A stretch of DNA of 64,000 nt from Natronomonas salina (GTDB taxonomy: Archaea; Halobacteriota; Halobacteria; Halobacteriales; Haloarculaceae). The stretch lies in assembly GCF_013391105.1 (NCBI RefSeq), contig NZ_CP058335.1, positions 1,488,001 through 1,552,000 on the forward strand. Direction: 5' to 3'. Shown piece by piece: positions 41,526 through 49,637 of this stretch. Numbering within the stretch: the stretch's first letter is position 1; each line of letters opens with the position of its first letter. A program made the translations under genes and the position numbers. The notes under the pieces were generated by a model. That model was given only the letters and a program-made list of their open reading frames with translations. It was not told the origin of the DNA and searched no databases.

Positions 41526-41945
41526 TCACCGCTCGGCGTCGCGGAACTCTACGTCGACGACCCGCCAGAGGACCAGGGCAGCGGCGACGAACAGCGTGGC
41601 GACGTTGGCGTAGTGGCGCCCGGGGACGGCGAAGCCGCCGCCGACGAGCGCCGCCCCGCCGACCAGGAGTTCGAGGCCGGTCCCGGGGACGAACTCGGAG
41701 CCGAGGTCCGCGACGAAGGCCACGAGCGCCGGGAGCCCCGCGAGGACAGCGAAGACGGTGACGGCCTGCGGCTGGCCGGTGCTGTAGGCGGTCGTCGCGG
41801 CCAGCAGCGACGCCAGCGCGGCGAAGAACAGGAGGATGCCGTCGTCGCTGAGTCCCGGGGCGAGCCTGTCGTCGTCCGCGTCCCCCGGTTCGGCGTCGGC
41901 GGGCGTCCCCGCTGTCGCCGCGTCGTCCCGGGACTCGTCGCTCAT
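41526..41945 (-). CDS. Small membrane protein, four hydrophobic segments
   Basis: Not recognised. 139 aa from ATG 41945 (MSDESRDDAATAGTP). An acidic disordered N-terminus of about 35 residues precedes four hydrophobic segments (DGILLFFAALASLLAATT, AVTVFAVLAGLPALVAFVA, TGLELLVGGAALVGGGFAV and ANVATLFVAAALVLW). Nothing resembling a catalytic motif. It lies between the membrane regulator gene and sufU, sharing the strand of the former across a 111-bp gap. Confidence 0.65.
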   Translation of the reverse strand: MSDESRDDAATAGTPADAEPGDADDDRLAPGLSDDGILLFFAALASLLAATTAYSTGQPQAVTVFAVLAGLPALVAFVADLGSEFVPGTGLELLVGGAALVGGGFAVPGRHYANVATLFVAAALVLWRVVDVEFRDAER

Positions 41946-42052
41946 GCCGCAGCCTGCACGCGGGAGGGTAATCCGCCTTGCGCTCCGCGCCGTGCGGAGC
42001 GTTCCCGCGACCGGTGGGCTTTTACTCGTCATTCACCTTGTCTCCGACAACA

Positions 42053-42469
42053 ATGGGAATGGGCTCGGACATGTACCGCCAGCAGATCCTCGATCACTAC
42101 AAGAACCCCCGCAACTACGGGGAGCTCGAGGACGCGGACATCGAGCACGTCGGCGAGAACCCGATGTGCGGCGACACCATCAAGATGTTCGTGAAGCTGG
42201 CGGACGACGACGACACGATCGAACACGTCGCCTTCATCGGCGACGGCTGCGCCATCAGCCAGGCGTCGGCGAGCATGCTCTCCGAGGAGCTGCGCGGCAC
42301 CTCGCTGGAGGCGGTCCGGGAGATGGACCGCGACGACATCATCGACATGCTGGGCGTCGAGCTCAGCCCGATGCGCATCAAGTGCGCCGTCCTCGCCGAG
42401 AAGGTCGCACAGGACGGCATCGCCATCTATCAGGGCGAGAAGGACGTCGACGAGACGACGACCGAGTGA
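42053..42469 (+). CDS. sufU: SufU-type Fe-S cluster assembly / sulfur acceptor protein
   Basis: 138 aa, U-type scaffold-like protein. The three conserved cysteines are in ENPMCGDTIK, IGDGCAISQAS and RIKCAVLAEK. The residues after the second cysteine (AISQASASML) and the spacing of about 60 between the second and third cysteines match SufU, which in Bacillus accepts sulfur from SufS through a Zn site. The opening MYRQQILDHYKNPRNYG is typical. It starts at ATG 42053 (the ATGs at 42059 and 42071 are alternatives). A TATA-like TTTTACT lies about 30 bp upstream. Confidence 0.95.
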   Translation: MGMGSDMYRQQILDHYKNPRNYGELEDADIEHVGENPMCGDTIKMFVKLADDDDTIEHVAFIGDGCAISQASASMLSEELRGTSLEAVREMDRDDIIDMLGVELSPMRIKCAVLAEKVAQDGIAIYQGEKDVDETTTE

Positions 42470-42523
42470 GCGCCGTTCGGTCCGGGCCCCAGTTTTTTGG
42501 TTCGTGACGACGTACCACACCAC

Positions 42524-42808
42524 ATGGCCACCGAACAGCGAGAGCGGCGCGTCAGCTTCGGTGAGACCGTCTACGATTCGAACGGCGAGCGGCTCGGCCG
42601 GGTCCAGGACGTCGACGAGCGCGGCTTCTACGTGACGACCGCCGAGGGCGTCTCGACGCGGTCGCAGGCGGCGAGCAAGGCCGGCGAGAAGACGCTGCTG
42701 TGGCGCTGCGGGGAGTGCGGCGAGGTCGGCGACATCGACGACGTCCCGCAGCTGTGCCCCTCCTGCGGCGCGTCCGGAGGAAGCATCTACTACTGGCAGG
42801 AAGACTGA
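42524..42808 (+). CDS. PRC-barrel-like protein with rubredoxin-like zinc ribbon (DUF7130-like)
   Basis: 94 aa. Residues about 8-45 (VSFGETVYDSNGERLGRVQDV) look like a PRC-barrel half, and the C-terminal half has CGECGEVGDIDDVPQLCPSCG, two CxxC pairs forming a rubredoxin-like metal site. From memory it corresponds to the haloarchaeal DUF7130 rubredoxin-like family. Role unknown. It follows sufU by 54 bp on the same strand, so an Fe-S or metal link is possible. Confidence 0.8.
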   Translation: MATEQRERRVSFGETVYDSNGERLGRVQDVDERGFYVTTAEGVSTRSQAASKAGEKTLLWRCGECGEVGDIDDVPQLCPSCGASGGSIYYWQED

Positions 42809-42853
42809 CCCGGAAACCGGAGTCTTTCTGTCGCGGGACCCGATAGCGCGGGC

Positions 42854-43756
42854 ATGGACGTCGTCGTCTTCGGCGCCGGGAGCCTGGGGAGCCTCGTCGG
42901 CGGCCTGCTCGCCCGCGCCCACGACGTCACCCTCGTGGGGCGGGACCCGCACGTCTCGACGGTCCGCGAGCGGGGGCTCCGCGTCGAGGGCGAAGTCGAG
43001 GCGACGGTCCACCCGGACGCCCGCCGCGAGGTCCCCGACGCCGCCGACCTCGCCGTCGTCTGCGTGAAGGCCTTCGACACCGCGGCGGCAGCCGAGGCGC
43101 TCGCGGACGTCGAACTCGACGTCTGTCTCTCGCTGCAGAACGGGATGGGCAACGAGGCGACGCTGGCTGACCGACTCGACGCGACGGTGCTGGCCGGCAC
43201 CTGCACCTACGGCGCGATGCTGACCGACCCCGGCGTCGTCCACTGTACCGGCGTCGGCGAGGTCGTCCTGGGCGCTCGCGACGGCGGGCCGTCCGACGCG
43301 GCCGACCGGGTCGGCGCGGCCTTCGATGCAGCCGATATCGTCACCACCGTCGCCGGCGACATGCCCCGCCGCCTGTGGGAGAAGCTGGCGGTCAACGCCG
43401 GCATCAACGCGACGACGGCGCTCGCGGACGTCGACAACGGCGCGCTGCTGGACGGCGACGCCAACGCGACGGCGATCGCGGCGGCCAGGGAGGTCGCCAG
43501 GGTCGCGACCGCCGAGGGCGTCGATCTCGAGACGGACGAGGCCGCGGTGGCCGTCGAGCGCGTCGCCGAGGCCACGGCCGCGAACACCTCCTCGATGCGG
43601 CAGGACGTGCTGGCCGGCCGGCGGACGGAGGTCGACGCCATCAACGGCTACGTCGCCGACCGGGGCGCCGAACTCGGCGTCGCGGTCCCCGTCAACGAGA
43701 CGATGGCCCGGCTGCTACGCGCCTGGGAGGCCGAGAACGTCGATTCGGAGCACTGA
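42854..43756 (+). CDS. panE: 2-dehydropantoate 2-reductase (ketopantoate reductase family)
   Basis: 300-aa NADPH-dependent reductase. The Rossmann motif is VVVFGAGSLGSLVGGLLA (GxGxxG), followed by VGRDPH; LQNGMGNE is the conserved substrate loop and KLAVNAGINATTAL (about 181-194) holds the catalytic lysine. It reduces ketopantoate to pantoate for coenzyme A synthesis. Paralogues acting on other 2-oxoacids exist, so the name is at family level. It starts at ATG 42854, 46 bp after the rubredoxin-like gene. Confidence 0.9.
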   Translation: MDVVVFGAGSLGSLVGGLLARAHDVTLVGRDPHVSTVRERGLRVEGEVEATVHPDARREVPDAADLAVVCVKAFDTAAAAEALADVELDVCLSLQNGMGNEATLADRLDATVLAGTCTYGAMLTDPGVVHCTGVGEVVLGARDGGPSDAADRVGAAFDAADIVTTVAGDMPRRLWEKLAVNAGINATTALADVDNGALLDGDANATAIAAAREVARVATAEGVDLETDEAAVAVERVAEATAANTSSMRQDVLAGRRTEVDAINGYVADRGAELGVAVPVNETMARLLRAWEAENVDSEH

Positions 43757-43896
43757 CCGGGCGGTCGCCGAGAAGGACCCGCTGCGAAATTAATCACGAG
43801 GCGGAGCCGGTCCGCATTCGTCGGGCCGAACCTGCATTATTCGTTCCCTACGGCCGTCAGATTATTCCTCGATAAAGCGTTACGTTAGGTGCTAGC

Positions 43897-43965
43897 ATGA
43901 GTTACTCGCCACGGGAGAGGAGGACCTCGGAACGGTACGACTACACCCGTCGACGACCGGGATGA
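43897..43965 (+). CDS. 22-residue Arg-rich leader ORF coupled to the sensor gene
   Basis: ATG 43897 to TGA 43965 encodes MSYSPRERRTSERYDYTRRRPG. Its TGA overlaps the ATG of the downstream PAS sensor (ATGA, 43962-43965). A TATA-like GATAAAG at 43871-43877 is about 23 bp upstream and another AT-rich box (GATTATT, about 43860-43866) about 34 bp, so the transcript probably begins at or just before this ATG. The peptide is very basic (seven Arg) in an otherwise acidic proteome. It may be a real small protein, a leader controlling the sensor, or chance. Confidence 0.4.
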   Translation: MSYSPRERRTSERYDYTRRRPG

Positions 43966-45566
43966 CCGCGGGCTCCGGCGGGGAGGATGGCGTCGCGGAG
44001 TCCCAGTGGTTCGACGCCATCACGCGGACGGTCGGCGACGGCATCTACCAGCTCGACGAGCGGGGTCGGTTCGTCCGGATCAACCAGGCGGTCGAGGACG
44101 TGACCGGCTACGACCGCGAGGAGCTCCTCGGCGAGAGCGCGCGGCTCGTGCTCACCGACGAGAGCTACCGGCGGACCGAACGGCGGATACGCGAACTCCT
44201 GGGATCCGAGGAGAACATCGCCAGTCAGGAGATGACCCTGGTCACCGCCGACGGCGAGGAGATACCGGTCGAGAACCGCCTGGCGGTACTGGAGTCCGAC
44301 GGGGAGTTCCTCGGGTCCGCGGGCATCGTCCGCGACATCACCGAGCGGAAGCGACGGGAACGGCAGCTCCGGAGCCAGCGCGACGAACTCGAGCGGCTCG
44401 ACCGCATCAACGGTATCATCCGCGACACCATCCGGACGCTGGTGAGCGCCTCGGACCGGGCGGAGATCGTCGAGGCGGTCTGTGAGCGGCTGGGGGACTC
44501 GGACGCGTACCTCGCCGCCTGGATCGGCGACCGCGACCCCTCGAACGACGGCATCGAGCCGGTGGCCCGCGCGGGCGTCGACGCGGCGGCCCTCGAAGGC
44601 CACATCGAAGGAACCGACGGTCTCGTCGACGGCGAGTCGCCGTTCCGGACCGGCGAGGTGGCCGTGTCGGACGTCGCCACGGACGACCCACTTCCCACTG
44701 CCCTCGGCGCGCCGGAAGCGCTGTCGGCCGCGGCCATCCCGCTGGGCTACGGCGACCCGTCTACAGCTCGCTGTACGTCTACACCGACCGTCCGGACGGC
44801 TTCGGGGACGGGGAGCTCGAGGTGCTCCGGGAGCTCGGCGAGACCATCGGGCTCGCGGTGAACGCCCTCGAGACGAAACGGCTGCTGTACGCCGACACCG
44901 TCACCGAACTCGAGTTCCGGTACGACGACTCCGAGCTACTGGGTGTCGCACTCACAGAGTGGCTGGGCGGTACCGTCGAGTTCGAGGCCATCGTCCCCGG
45001 CGACGACGGGGCGGTCCTCGCCTACGTCTCGGTGAGCGGCGCCGAACCCGAACGGGCGGCCGAGGCGGCCGCCGCGCACCCGGCAGTCGCGGACGCCGAG
45101 GTCGCCACCGCCGACGGCGATGCCGGCCTCCTGTTGCTGACCGTCACCGGGCGGACGCCGGCGACGGCGATGCGGGAGGCCGGCGGCCGGGTCGAGCGAG
45201 CCGTCGTCGAGGAGGGGAAGGGCCGCATCGTCGGCACGGTCGCCGCCGAGGCCGACACGCGACGCGCGGTCGAGCTGTTCCGGCGGTCGTTCCCCGACGC
45301 GACGCTGGTCGCCCAGCGGGATGTCGAGCGGCCGGTCCAGACCCCCCAGGAGTTCCGCCAGCAGGTCCTCGAATCGGCTCACCGAGAAGCAGCAGCGGGC
45401 CCTCGAGGCGGCGTTCTTCGGGGACTACTTCCAGCGTCCGCGATCCATCACCGGGACCGAACTGGCGGACTCCCTCGACGTCTCGTCCTCGACGTTCCAC
45501 CAGCATCTGCAGACCGGCCTCAGGAAGGTCCTCGCTGCCGTCTTCGATTCGCCTAGGCAGGACTGA
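43962..45566 (+). pseudogene. PAS/GAF sensor with HTH_10 (bacterio-opsin activator type), disrupted by two compensating frame changes
   Basis: Three reading-frame segments together form one 534-residue protein. Segment 1 (43962 to about 44759) has a PAS domain (GIYQLDERGRFVRINQAVEDVTGYD, split for length) and a GAF-type region. Segment 2 (about 44759 to 45373, one frame back) continues without a stop: YSSLYVYTDRPDGFGDGELE, then the bacterio-opsin-activator sensory domain. Segment 3 (about 45375 to 45566) returns to the first frame with RLTEKQQRALEAAFFGDYF and ADSLDVSSSTFHQHL, the HTH_10 domain. A single base seems missing at CCCGTCTAC (44756-44764) and one extra at GAATCGG (45371-45377). Either a young pseudogene or sequencing/assembly errors. 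Confidence 0.85.
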
Positions 45567-45628
45567 GTCACTGGTAACCACACCAATGAGGTAGACGGCT
45601 TTTGGCCCCGTATCGATACCATCCAGTA

Positions 45629-45985
45629 ATGTCACAGGACACGAGGCAGGGGACGGTCGTCGAACCGATTCCGAGCGTCGATCCGGAATCGATGGACGCC
45701 ATCTTCCAGGCGCTGGCCGACGTCAGTCGACGGGTCGCTATCGAGTACCTCACCGCATCGGAACGACCCGTCTCGCGGGACGAACTCGTCCAGCACGTCG
45801 CGACGATCGTGAACGACGGCACGTCCCCCGGTGGGACGCAGCACGACGAGATAGCGGTCCGGTTCCACCACCGTCACCTCCCGAAGCTGACGGAGGCGGG
45901 CCTCGTCGACTACGACCGGGAACGGGACGTCCTCTACGCGACGCGGACCGCCGACGCGGTCGCACGCTGCCTCGAACGGCGCTGA
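45629..45985 (+). CDS. DUF7344-type winged-helix protein
   Basis: 118 aa. Residues about 20-100 are a winged helix of the haloarchaeal DUF7344 type: MDAIFQALADVSRRVAIEYL, PVSRDELVQHVATIV and the final HHRHLPKLTEAGLVDYDRER. Probably a transcription factor; no ligand domain is present. It starts at ATG 45629. It follows the broken sensor gene by 62 bp and could be its partner in output (inference). Its stop is 7 bp from that of the convergent sulfatase-like gene. Confidence 0.85.
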   Translation: MSQDTRQGTVVEPIPSVDPESMDAIFQALADVSRRVAIEYLTASERPVSRDELVQHVATIVNDGTSPGGTQHDEIAVRFHHRHLPKLTEAGLVDYDRERDVLYATRTADAVARCLERR

Positions 45986-45992
45986 GTCGGCG

Positions 45993-47486
45993 TCACTCCA
46001 GGTAGCCGAGGTCCTGCAGCCGCTCCTTCGCGTCGTCGTCCATGTGGTCGAGCGCCTCGTCGGCGTCCGTCTCGGCGTCGCCCCACTCGCCGGCGTGGTC
46101 GGCCTCGAAGCGCTCCAGCGCCGCGAGTACCTCGTCGACGACCGGGTCGTCGCCCGTCGAGGGCGACGTCTCGCCCGGGTCCTCGTCCAGCCGGTAGGCC
46201 TCGTCGTCGATGCGCTCGTTGCGGATGTACTTCCCGTCGGGGCGGCGCGCCGCGCGCATCCGCGAGTAGAACCGCGAGTCCTCCTCGAGGGTGATGCCCG
46301 CGCCCTCGGCCTTCGTCTCCAGCTGCTGGAGTTCGACGACCGGCCGGTGGTAGTCGACGAAGGCGAACTCGCCGTCGTCGACGTCGCGACCCTCGGAGAG
46401 CAGCGACCGCCCCGGCTCGTAGGGTCGGGCGTCGACCCGGCCCGGCGCCTCGGTCGCGGCTGTGCTCTCGAGGACGGTGTCGTAGAGGTCCAGTAGTTCG
46501 ACCTGCTCGTCGGCCCGTTCGGGCTCGAGGTCGGGGTGTTTGACCATGAGCGGAACGTTGACCAGCGGGTCGTAGATGGCGAACTCGTGGCCGTAGAGGC
46601 CGTGCTCGCCGTGGAGTTCGCCGTGGTCGGCGCAGACCACGACGACGGTGTCGTCCCACTGGCCGGTCTCCTTCAGGTGGTCGAAGAGGCGGCCGAGTTC
46701 CGCGTCGATGTGGCGGATCTCGGCGTCGTAGAGCCCGCGGATGTCCTCGAACTCCGACTCGTCGATGTCACGCGCGCCGGAGTTGTACTCCTTGGAGTTC
46801 TGGCAGACCTCCGTGGGGTCGACACCCGGCGCGAACTCCTCGCGGTATTCCTCGGGCGGGTAGTACGGCAGGTGGGCGTCCATCAGGTTGACGAACGCGA
46901 ACCAGTCGCCGTCGGCGTTGTCGTCGGCGAAGTCGGCGACCCGGTCGATTATCTCGGGGGTCTTCGAGTCGGCGCCCTCGCCGCCCGCGAGGTGCTCGTG
47001 GACCTCGTTGCCGAGTTCGACGAGGCGGTCGGCCACCCAGCGGAACCGGCTGTCGGTGACGCGCTGCCAGAGGTCGGCGGCGACCCCCGAGAGCGCCTCG
47101 CCGGGCAGCACCTCGAAGAAGTTGTCCTGGGCCTCGAAACCGTCGGTCAGGCGGGTGTAGGGCGTGATCCAGGCGTTCGAGGAGTAGCAGGCCGTCGCGT
47201 AGCCCGCCGCCGAGACGGCCTCCGCCAGCGTCCCGACGTCGTCGGGCAGGTACGGCGCCTCCTGGGTGGCGGTGTGCTCGGCCGGGTAGAGGCCGGTGAA
47301 CATCGAGGCGTGGACGGGCAGCGTCCAGGGCGCCTGCGCGACCGCCTGTTCGTAGACGCGCGCCTCCGCGGCGAACTCCTCGAGTTCGGGCGTCGTCGGC
47401 CGGTCGTAGCCGTACGGCGTCAGGTGGTCCTTCCGCACGGTGTCCATCACGACGAACAGGACGTTCCGACCGGCATCGGCTGACAT
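45993..47486 (-). CDS. Sulfatase-superfamily hydrolase/phosphotransferase with threonine in the nucleophile position
   Basis: 497-aa member of the alkaline phosphatase/sulfatase superfamily. It opens NVLFVVMDTVRKDHL, the metal-binding start. At the site where sulfatases have C/S-x-P-x-R it reads TLPVHASMFTG (T55, P57, H59), so there is no residue for formylglycine conversion; Thr nucleophiles occur in phosphoglycerol transferases and phosphatases. The second metal segment VVVCADHGELHGEHG is intact. It is cytoplasmic (no signal peptide). True sulfatase activity is unlikely; a phosphodiester or phosphotransfer role fits better. Confidence 0.85.
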   Translation of the reverse strand: MSADAGRNVLFVVMDTVRKDHLTPYGYDRPTTPELEEFAAEARVYEQAVAQAPWTLPVHASMFTGLYPAEHTATQEAPYLPDDVGTLAEAVSAAGYATACYSSNAWITPYTRLTDGFEAQDNFFEVLPGEALSGVAADLWQRVTDSRFRWVADRLVELGNEVHEHLAGGEGADSKTPEIIDRVADFADDNADGDWFAFVNLMDAHLPYYPPEEYREEFAPGVDPTEVCQNSKEYNSGARDIDESEFEDIRGLYDAEIRHIDAELGRLFDHLKETGQWDDTVVVVCADHGELHGEHGLYGHEFAIYDPLVNVPLMVKHPDLEPERADEQVELLDLYDTVLESTAATEAPGRVDARPYEPGRSLLSEGRDVDDGEFAFVDYHRPVVELQQLETKAEGAGITLEEDSRFYSRMRAARRPDGKYIRNERIDDEAYRLDEDPGETSPSTGDDPVVDEVLAALERFEADHAGEWGDAETDADEALDHMDDDAKERLQDLGYLE

Positions 47487-47561
47487 ACCCGTCGGTCGGA
47501 GTGAAAGAACAATAAGCGCGGTGGTCTCGGGGACGCGGCGGCGAGAAGGGGTGGCCGGCTT

Positions 47562-47930
47562 TCAGAACGGGGCTTCGGGGCCCTCGTCGCTCTCGGGGTC
47601 GCTGCCGGACTCCTCGCCGGGGAACGACGGGGACATCTGGCCGCCCGCCATGCCCTCGCTGCCGCCGTCCATGCCGGTGTCGGCGTGGACGGTGTCGATC
47701 TCGGGGATCTCCTGGGTCATGCGGCTCTTGATGGCCTGGATGGTCATCGGGGAGATGCCGCACCCGGAGCAGGCGCCGCCGAGCATGATGGTGACCTCGC
47801 CCGACTCGCGGTCGAGGTTCTGGATGGCGGCGCTGCCGCCGTGCATCTGGATCTGCGGGAAGTTGCGGCGCAGGAAGTTGCTGATGCGCTCGCGGAGGTC
47901 GTCGTCGGCGTCGGCGGTCTCGGTGCTCAT
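47562..47930 (-). CDS. NifU C-terminal domain Fe-S carrier
   Basis: 122 aa. The NifU-C (Nfu) domain occupies residues about 10-85; its cluster-binding GGACSGCGISP has C54 and C57. A Gly/Met/Ser/Pro-rich acidic tail of about 35 residues follows. Nfu proteins carry [4Fe-4S] clusters to apo-enzymes as dimers. Together with SufS, SufU and the CGYS glutaredoxin in this window it belongs to the cell's Fe-S supply. Located 76 bp downstream... of the sulfatase-like gene's start on the same strand, so not in an obvious operon. Confidence 0.93.
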   Translation of the reverse strand: MSTETADADDDLRERISNFLRRNFPQIQMHGGSAAIQNLDRESGEVTIMLGGACSGCGISPMTIQAIKSRMTQEIPEIDTVHADTGMDGGSEGMAGGQMSPSFPGEESGSDPESDEGPEAPF

Positions 47931-48075
47931 GAACGCGCCTATGCGGTGCAGGCGTATGAAGATTTGGCTCCACGCCCGCGGTCGCCGCGTTCGGCCGGGC
48001 CTTTAAGTCGATGTGACGGGCGGTAGACGCTCGTCTGACGGGCGTTTATGGTTGTTGCCGTCTTGTCGTGATAGC

Positions 48076-48522
48076 ATGCCAACTAGACGTAGCTTACTTG
48101 CGGCGAGCGGGCTGGCGGTCGCCAGCGCCGGCTGTCTCGGACTGGGCGGCGACGAGGAGAACGGCAACACCGGGAAGGCCGAGGCCGCGGCGAACCCCGA
48201 GGCCGTCCGGCTCCAGGAGCTCTCGGTGCAGAACAACCACGACGAGTCCCACCGGGTCCAGCTCGCCGTCGAGGCCGACGACGACGTCATCCACCTCGGC
48301 AACTACGAGCTGGAGGCCGCGGGCGGCGCCACGACCGTCGAGGGCGACTGGAACAGCGAGGCGGGGTCGTACCGCATCTACGCTCGCCTCGACGACGGCG
48401 AGATCCGCAGCACCGACGTCACCGAGGGCGTCCCCGGGGCGGCCTCCTGCGTGAAGGTGCTCGTCCGCATCGACAGCGGCGGGAGCCTCGCCATCTGGAA
48501 CGGCGCCGACTGCGAGGCCTAG
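48076..48522 (+). CDS. Tat-exported lipoprotein, unknown
   Basis: 148 aa. MPTRRSLLAASGLAVASAGC is a twin-arginine signal with a lipobox cysteine at position 20. The mature part is a single beta-rich domain of about 110 residues (LQELSVQNNHDESHRVQLAVE, YRIYARLDD, CVKVLVRID) with two further cysteines that could pair. It resembles small haloarchaeal surface lipoproteins of immunoglobulin-like fold; no function is known. A TTTATGG box about 48045-48051 lies some 28 bp upstream. Confidence 0.82.
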   Translation: MPTRRSLLAASGLAVASAGCLGLGGDEENGNTGKAEAAANPEAVRLQELSVQNNHDESHRVQLAVEADDDVIHLGNYELEAAGGATTVEGDWNSEAGSYRIYARLDDGEIRSTDVTEGVPGAASCVKVLVRIDSGGSLAIWNGADCEA

Positions 48523-48827
48523 TCCTCGAAGGTCCGCTCCAGCTGGCGTTCGATCTCCTCGACGTAGTCCTCGAGGACGGCGTCGAACTTCTCCTCGGAG
48601 ACGACGACGCCGGTCAGCCGGTCGTAGGGGTCCTCGGGGAGCTCGACGTAGAACCCCTCCTCCTCGTCGTAGAACGGCTCGGACTCGTCGAGGACCTGCT
48701 GGTCGATGCCGTGGACGAGCGTGGAGTCGTACGTCTCGTTGATGCGGTTGAAGGCGTTCTTGTACGCCTGCTGGAGCTGCGGGAAGAGGTCGACGTACTT
48801 CTGCTCGTCGAAGGTCTCGGCGTCCAT
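48519..48827 (-). CDS. DUF5783 family haloarchaeal protein
   Basis: 102 aa beginning MDAETFDEQKYVDLFPQLQQ at ATG 48827. The remainder is acidic with helices (AYKNAFNRINETYDSTLVHG, EEKFDAVLEDYVEEIERQLE) and a short beta segment (EGFYVELPEDPYDRL). From memory this matches DUF5783, a small family restricted to haloarchaea, with no known function. Its stop overlaps the stop of the lipoprotein gene (4 bp, convergent). The frame is open far upstream but overlaps dut antisense. Confidence 0.8.
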   Translation of the reverse strand: MDAETFDEQKYVDLFPQLQQAYKNAFNRINETYDSTLVHGIDQQVLDESEPFYDEEEGFYVELPEDPYDRLTGVVVSEEKFDAVLEDYVEEIERQLERTFED

Positions 48828-48941
48828 GCCCGGTGGTTGCTCGTCGACCACTAAAAGGCGGTCGGACGCGCCGCGGAGGGGCCGCGACGCCGCGACGGCC
48901 GAACAGCAAGCCACTTGGTACCCGCCTCCCACCCGGCGTGC

Positions 48942-49433
48942 ATGTTCCGAAGCGGGGCCTTCGTCGCCGACCACATCACCCCCACGACCGCCGAGCAGGT
49001 ACAGCCTAACGGCGTCGACCTGACCCTCGACGCCGTCTTCGAACAGCGCGAGCCCGGACGCATCGGCCGCGAGGGCAAGGAGATCGGCGACCGCCAGCCG
49101 CGGCACGCCGACCCCACCGGCGACGAGGCGGAGACGGACGATGGAGACACCTACTACCTCCCGCCGGGCGGCTACGTCGTCCGCTACGCCGAGACCGTCG
49201 CCATCCCCGAGGAGCACGTCGGCTTCATCTACCCCCGGTCGTCGCTGCTCCGGAACTCCTGTATGCTGAACACGGCCGTCTGGGACGCCGGGTACGAGGG
49301 GAAGGGAGAGGGGCTCCTCCAGGTCCACCACGACATCGAGATCGAGCGCGGCGCCCGCATCGCCCAGATCGTCTTCGCCGACGCCGACCACGAGACCACC
49401 TACGACGGGAGCTACCAGAAAGAGAACCTCTGA
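48942..49433 (+). CDS. dut: Deoxyuridine triphosphatase (dCTP deaminase/dUTPase family)
   Basis: 163 aa. MFRSGAFVADHI at the start, VQPNGVDLTLD, the key motif GFIYPRSSLLRNSC (nucleotide-binding arginine and serine), NTAVWDAGYEGKGEG and the C-terminal ARIAQIVFAD are characteristic of archaeal dUTPase/Dcd trimers. It hydrolyses dUTP and so keeps uracil out of DNA, or makes dUMP from dCTP if bifunctional; the two activities cannot be separated by eye. The start at 48942 is preferred over the 9-residue longer frame. Confidence 0.92.
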   Translation: MFRSGAFVADHITPTTAEQVQPNGVDLTLDAVFEQREPGRIGREGKEIGDRQPRHADPTGDEAETDDGDTYYLPPGGYVVRYAETVAIPEEHVGFIYPRSSLLRNSCMLNTAVWDAGYEGKGEGLLQVHHDIEIERGARIAQIVFADADHETTYDGSYQKENL

Positions 49434-49637
49434 AGCGAATCGAGTCGCCTTCGCCGACCCGACGGCGCCGCTCCCGCCTGCGTCGACCCCCGCAGTTATC
49501 AGGCCGGCCGCGTCCTCGTTATCAACCTTCTCCCGCGTCCCCCGGCGACCAACTTGAAAGCCCAGATATTGCCTGCCCAACGCCTATCCAGAGCTAGTCG
49601 GATACAACGACAACTCGGAGGTCGGGGCTCCGCTCTC

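Noticed and set aside
43962-45566. Programmed ribosomal frameshifting in the sensor gene
   Set aside because: Neither site has a slippery heptamer or a following stem, and two opposite shifts in one gene without a stop codon nearby are better explained by indels.
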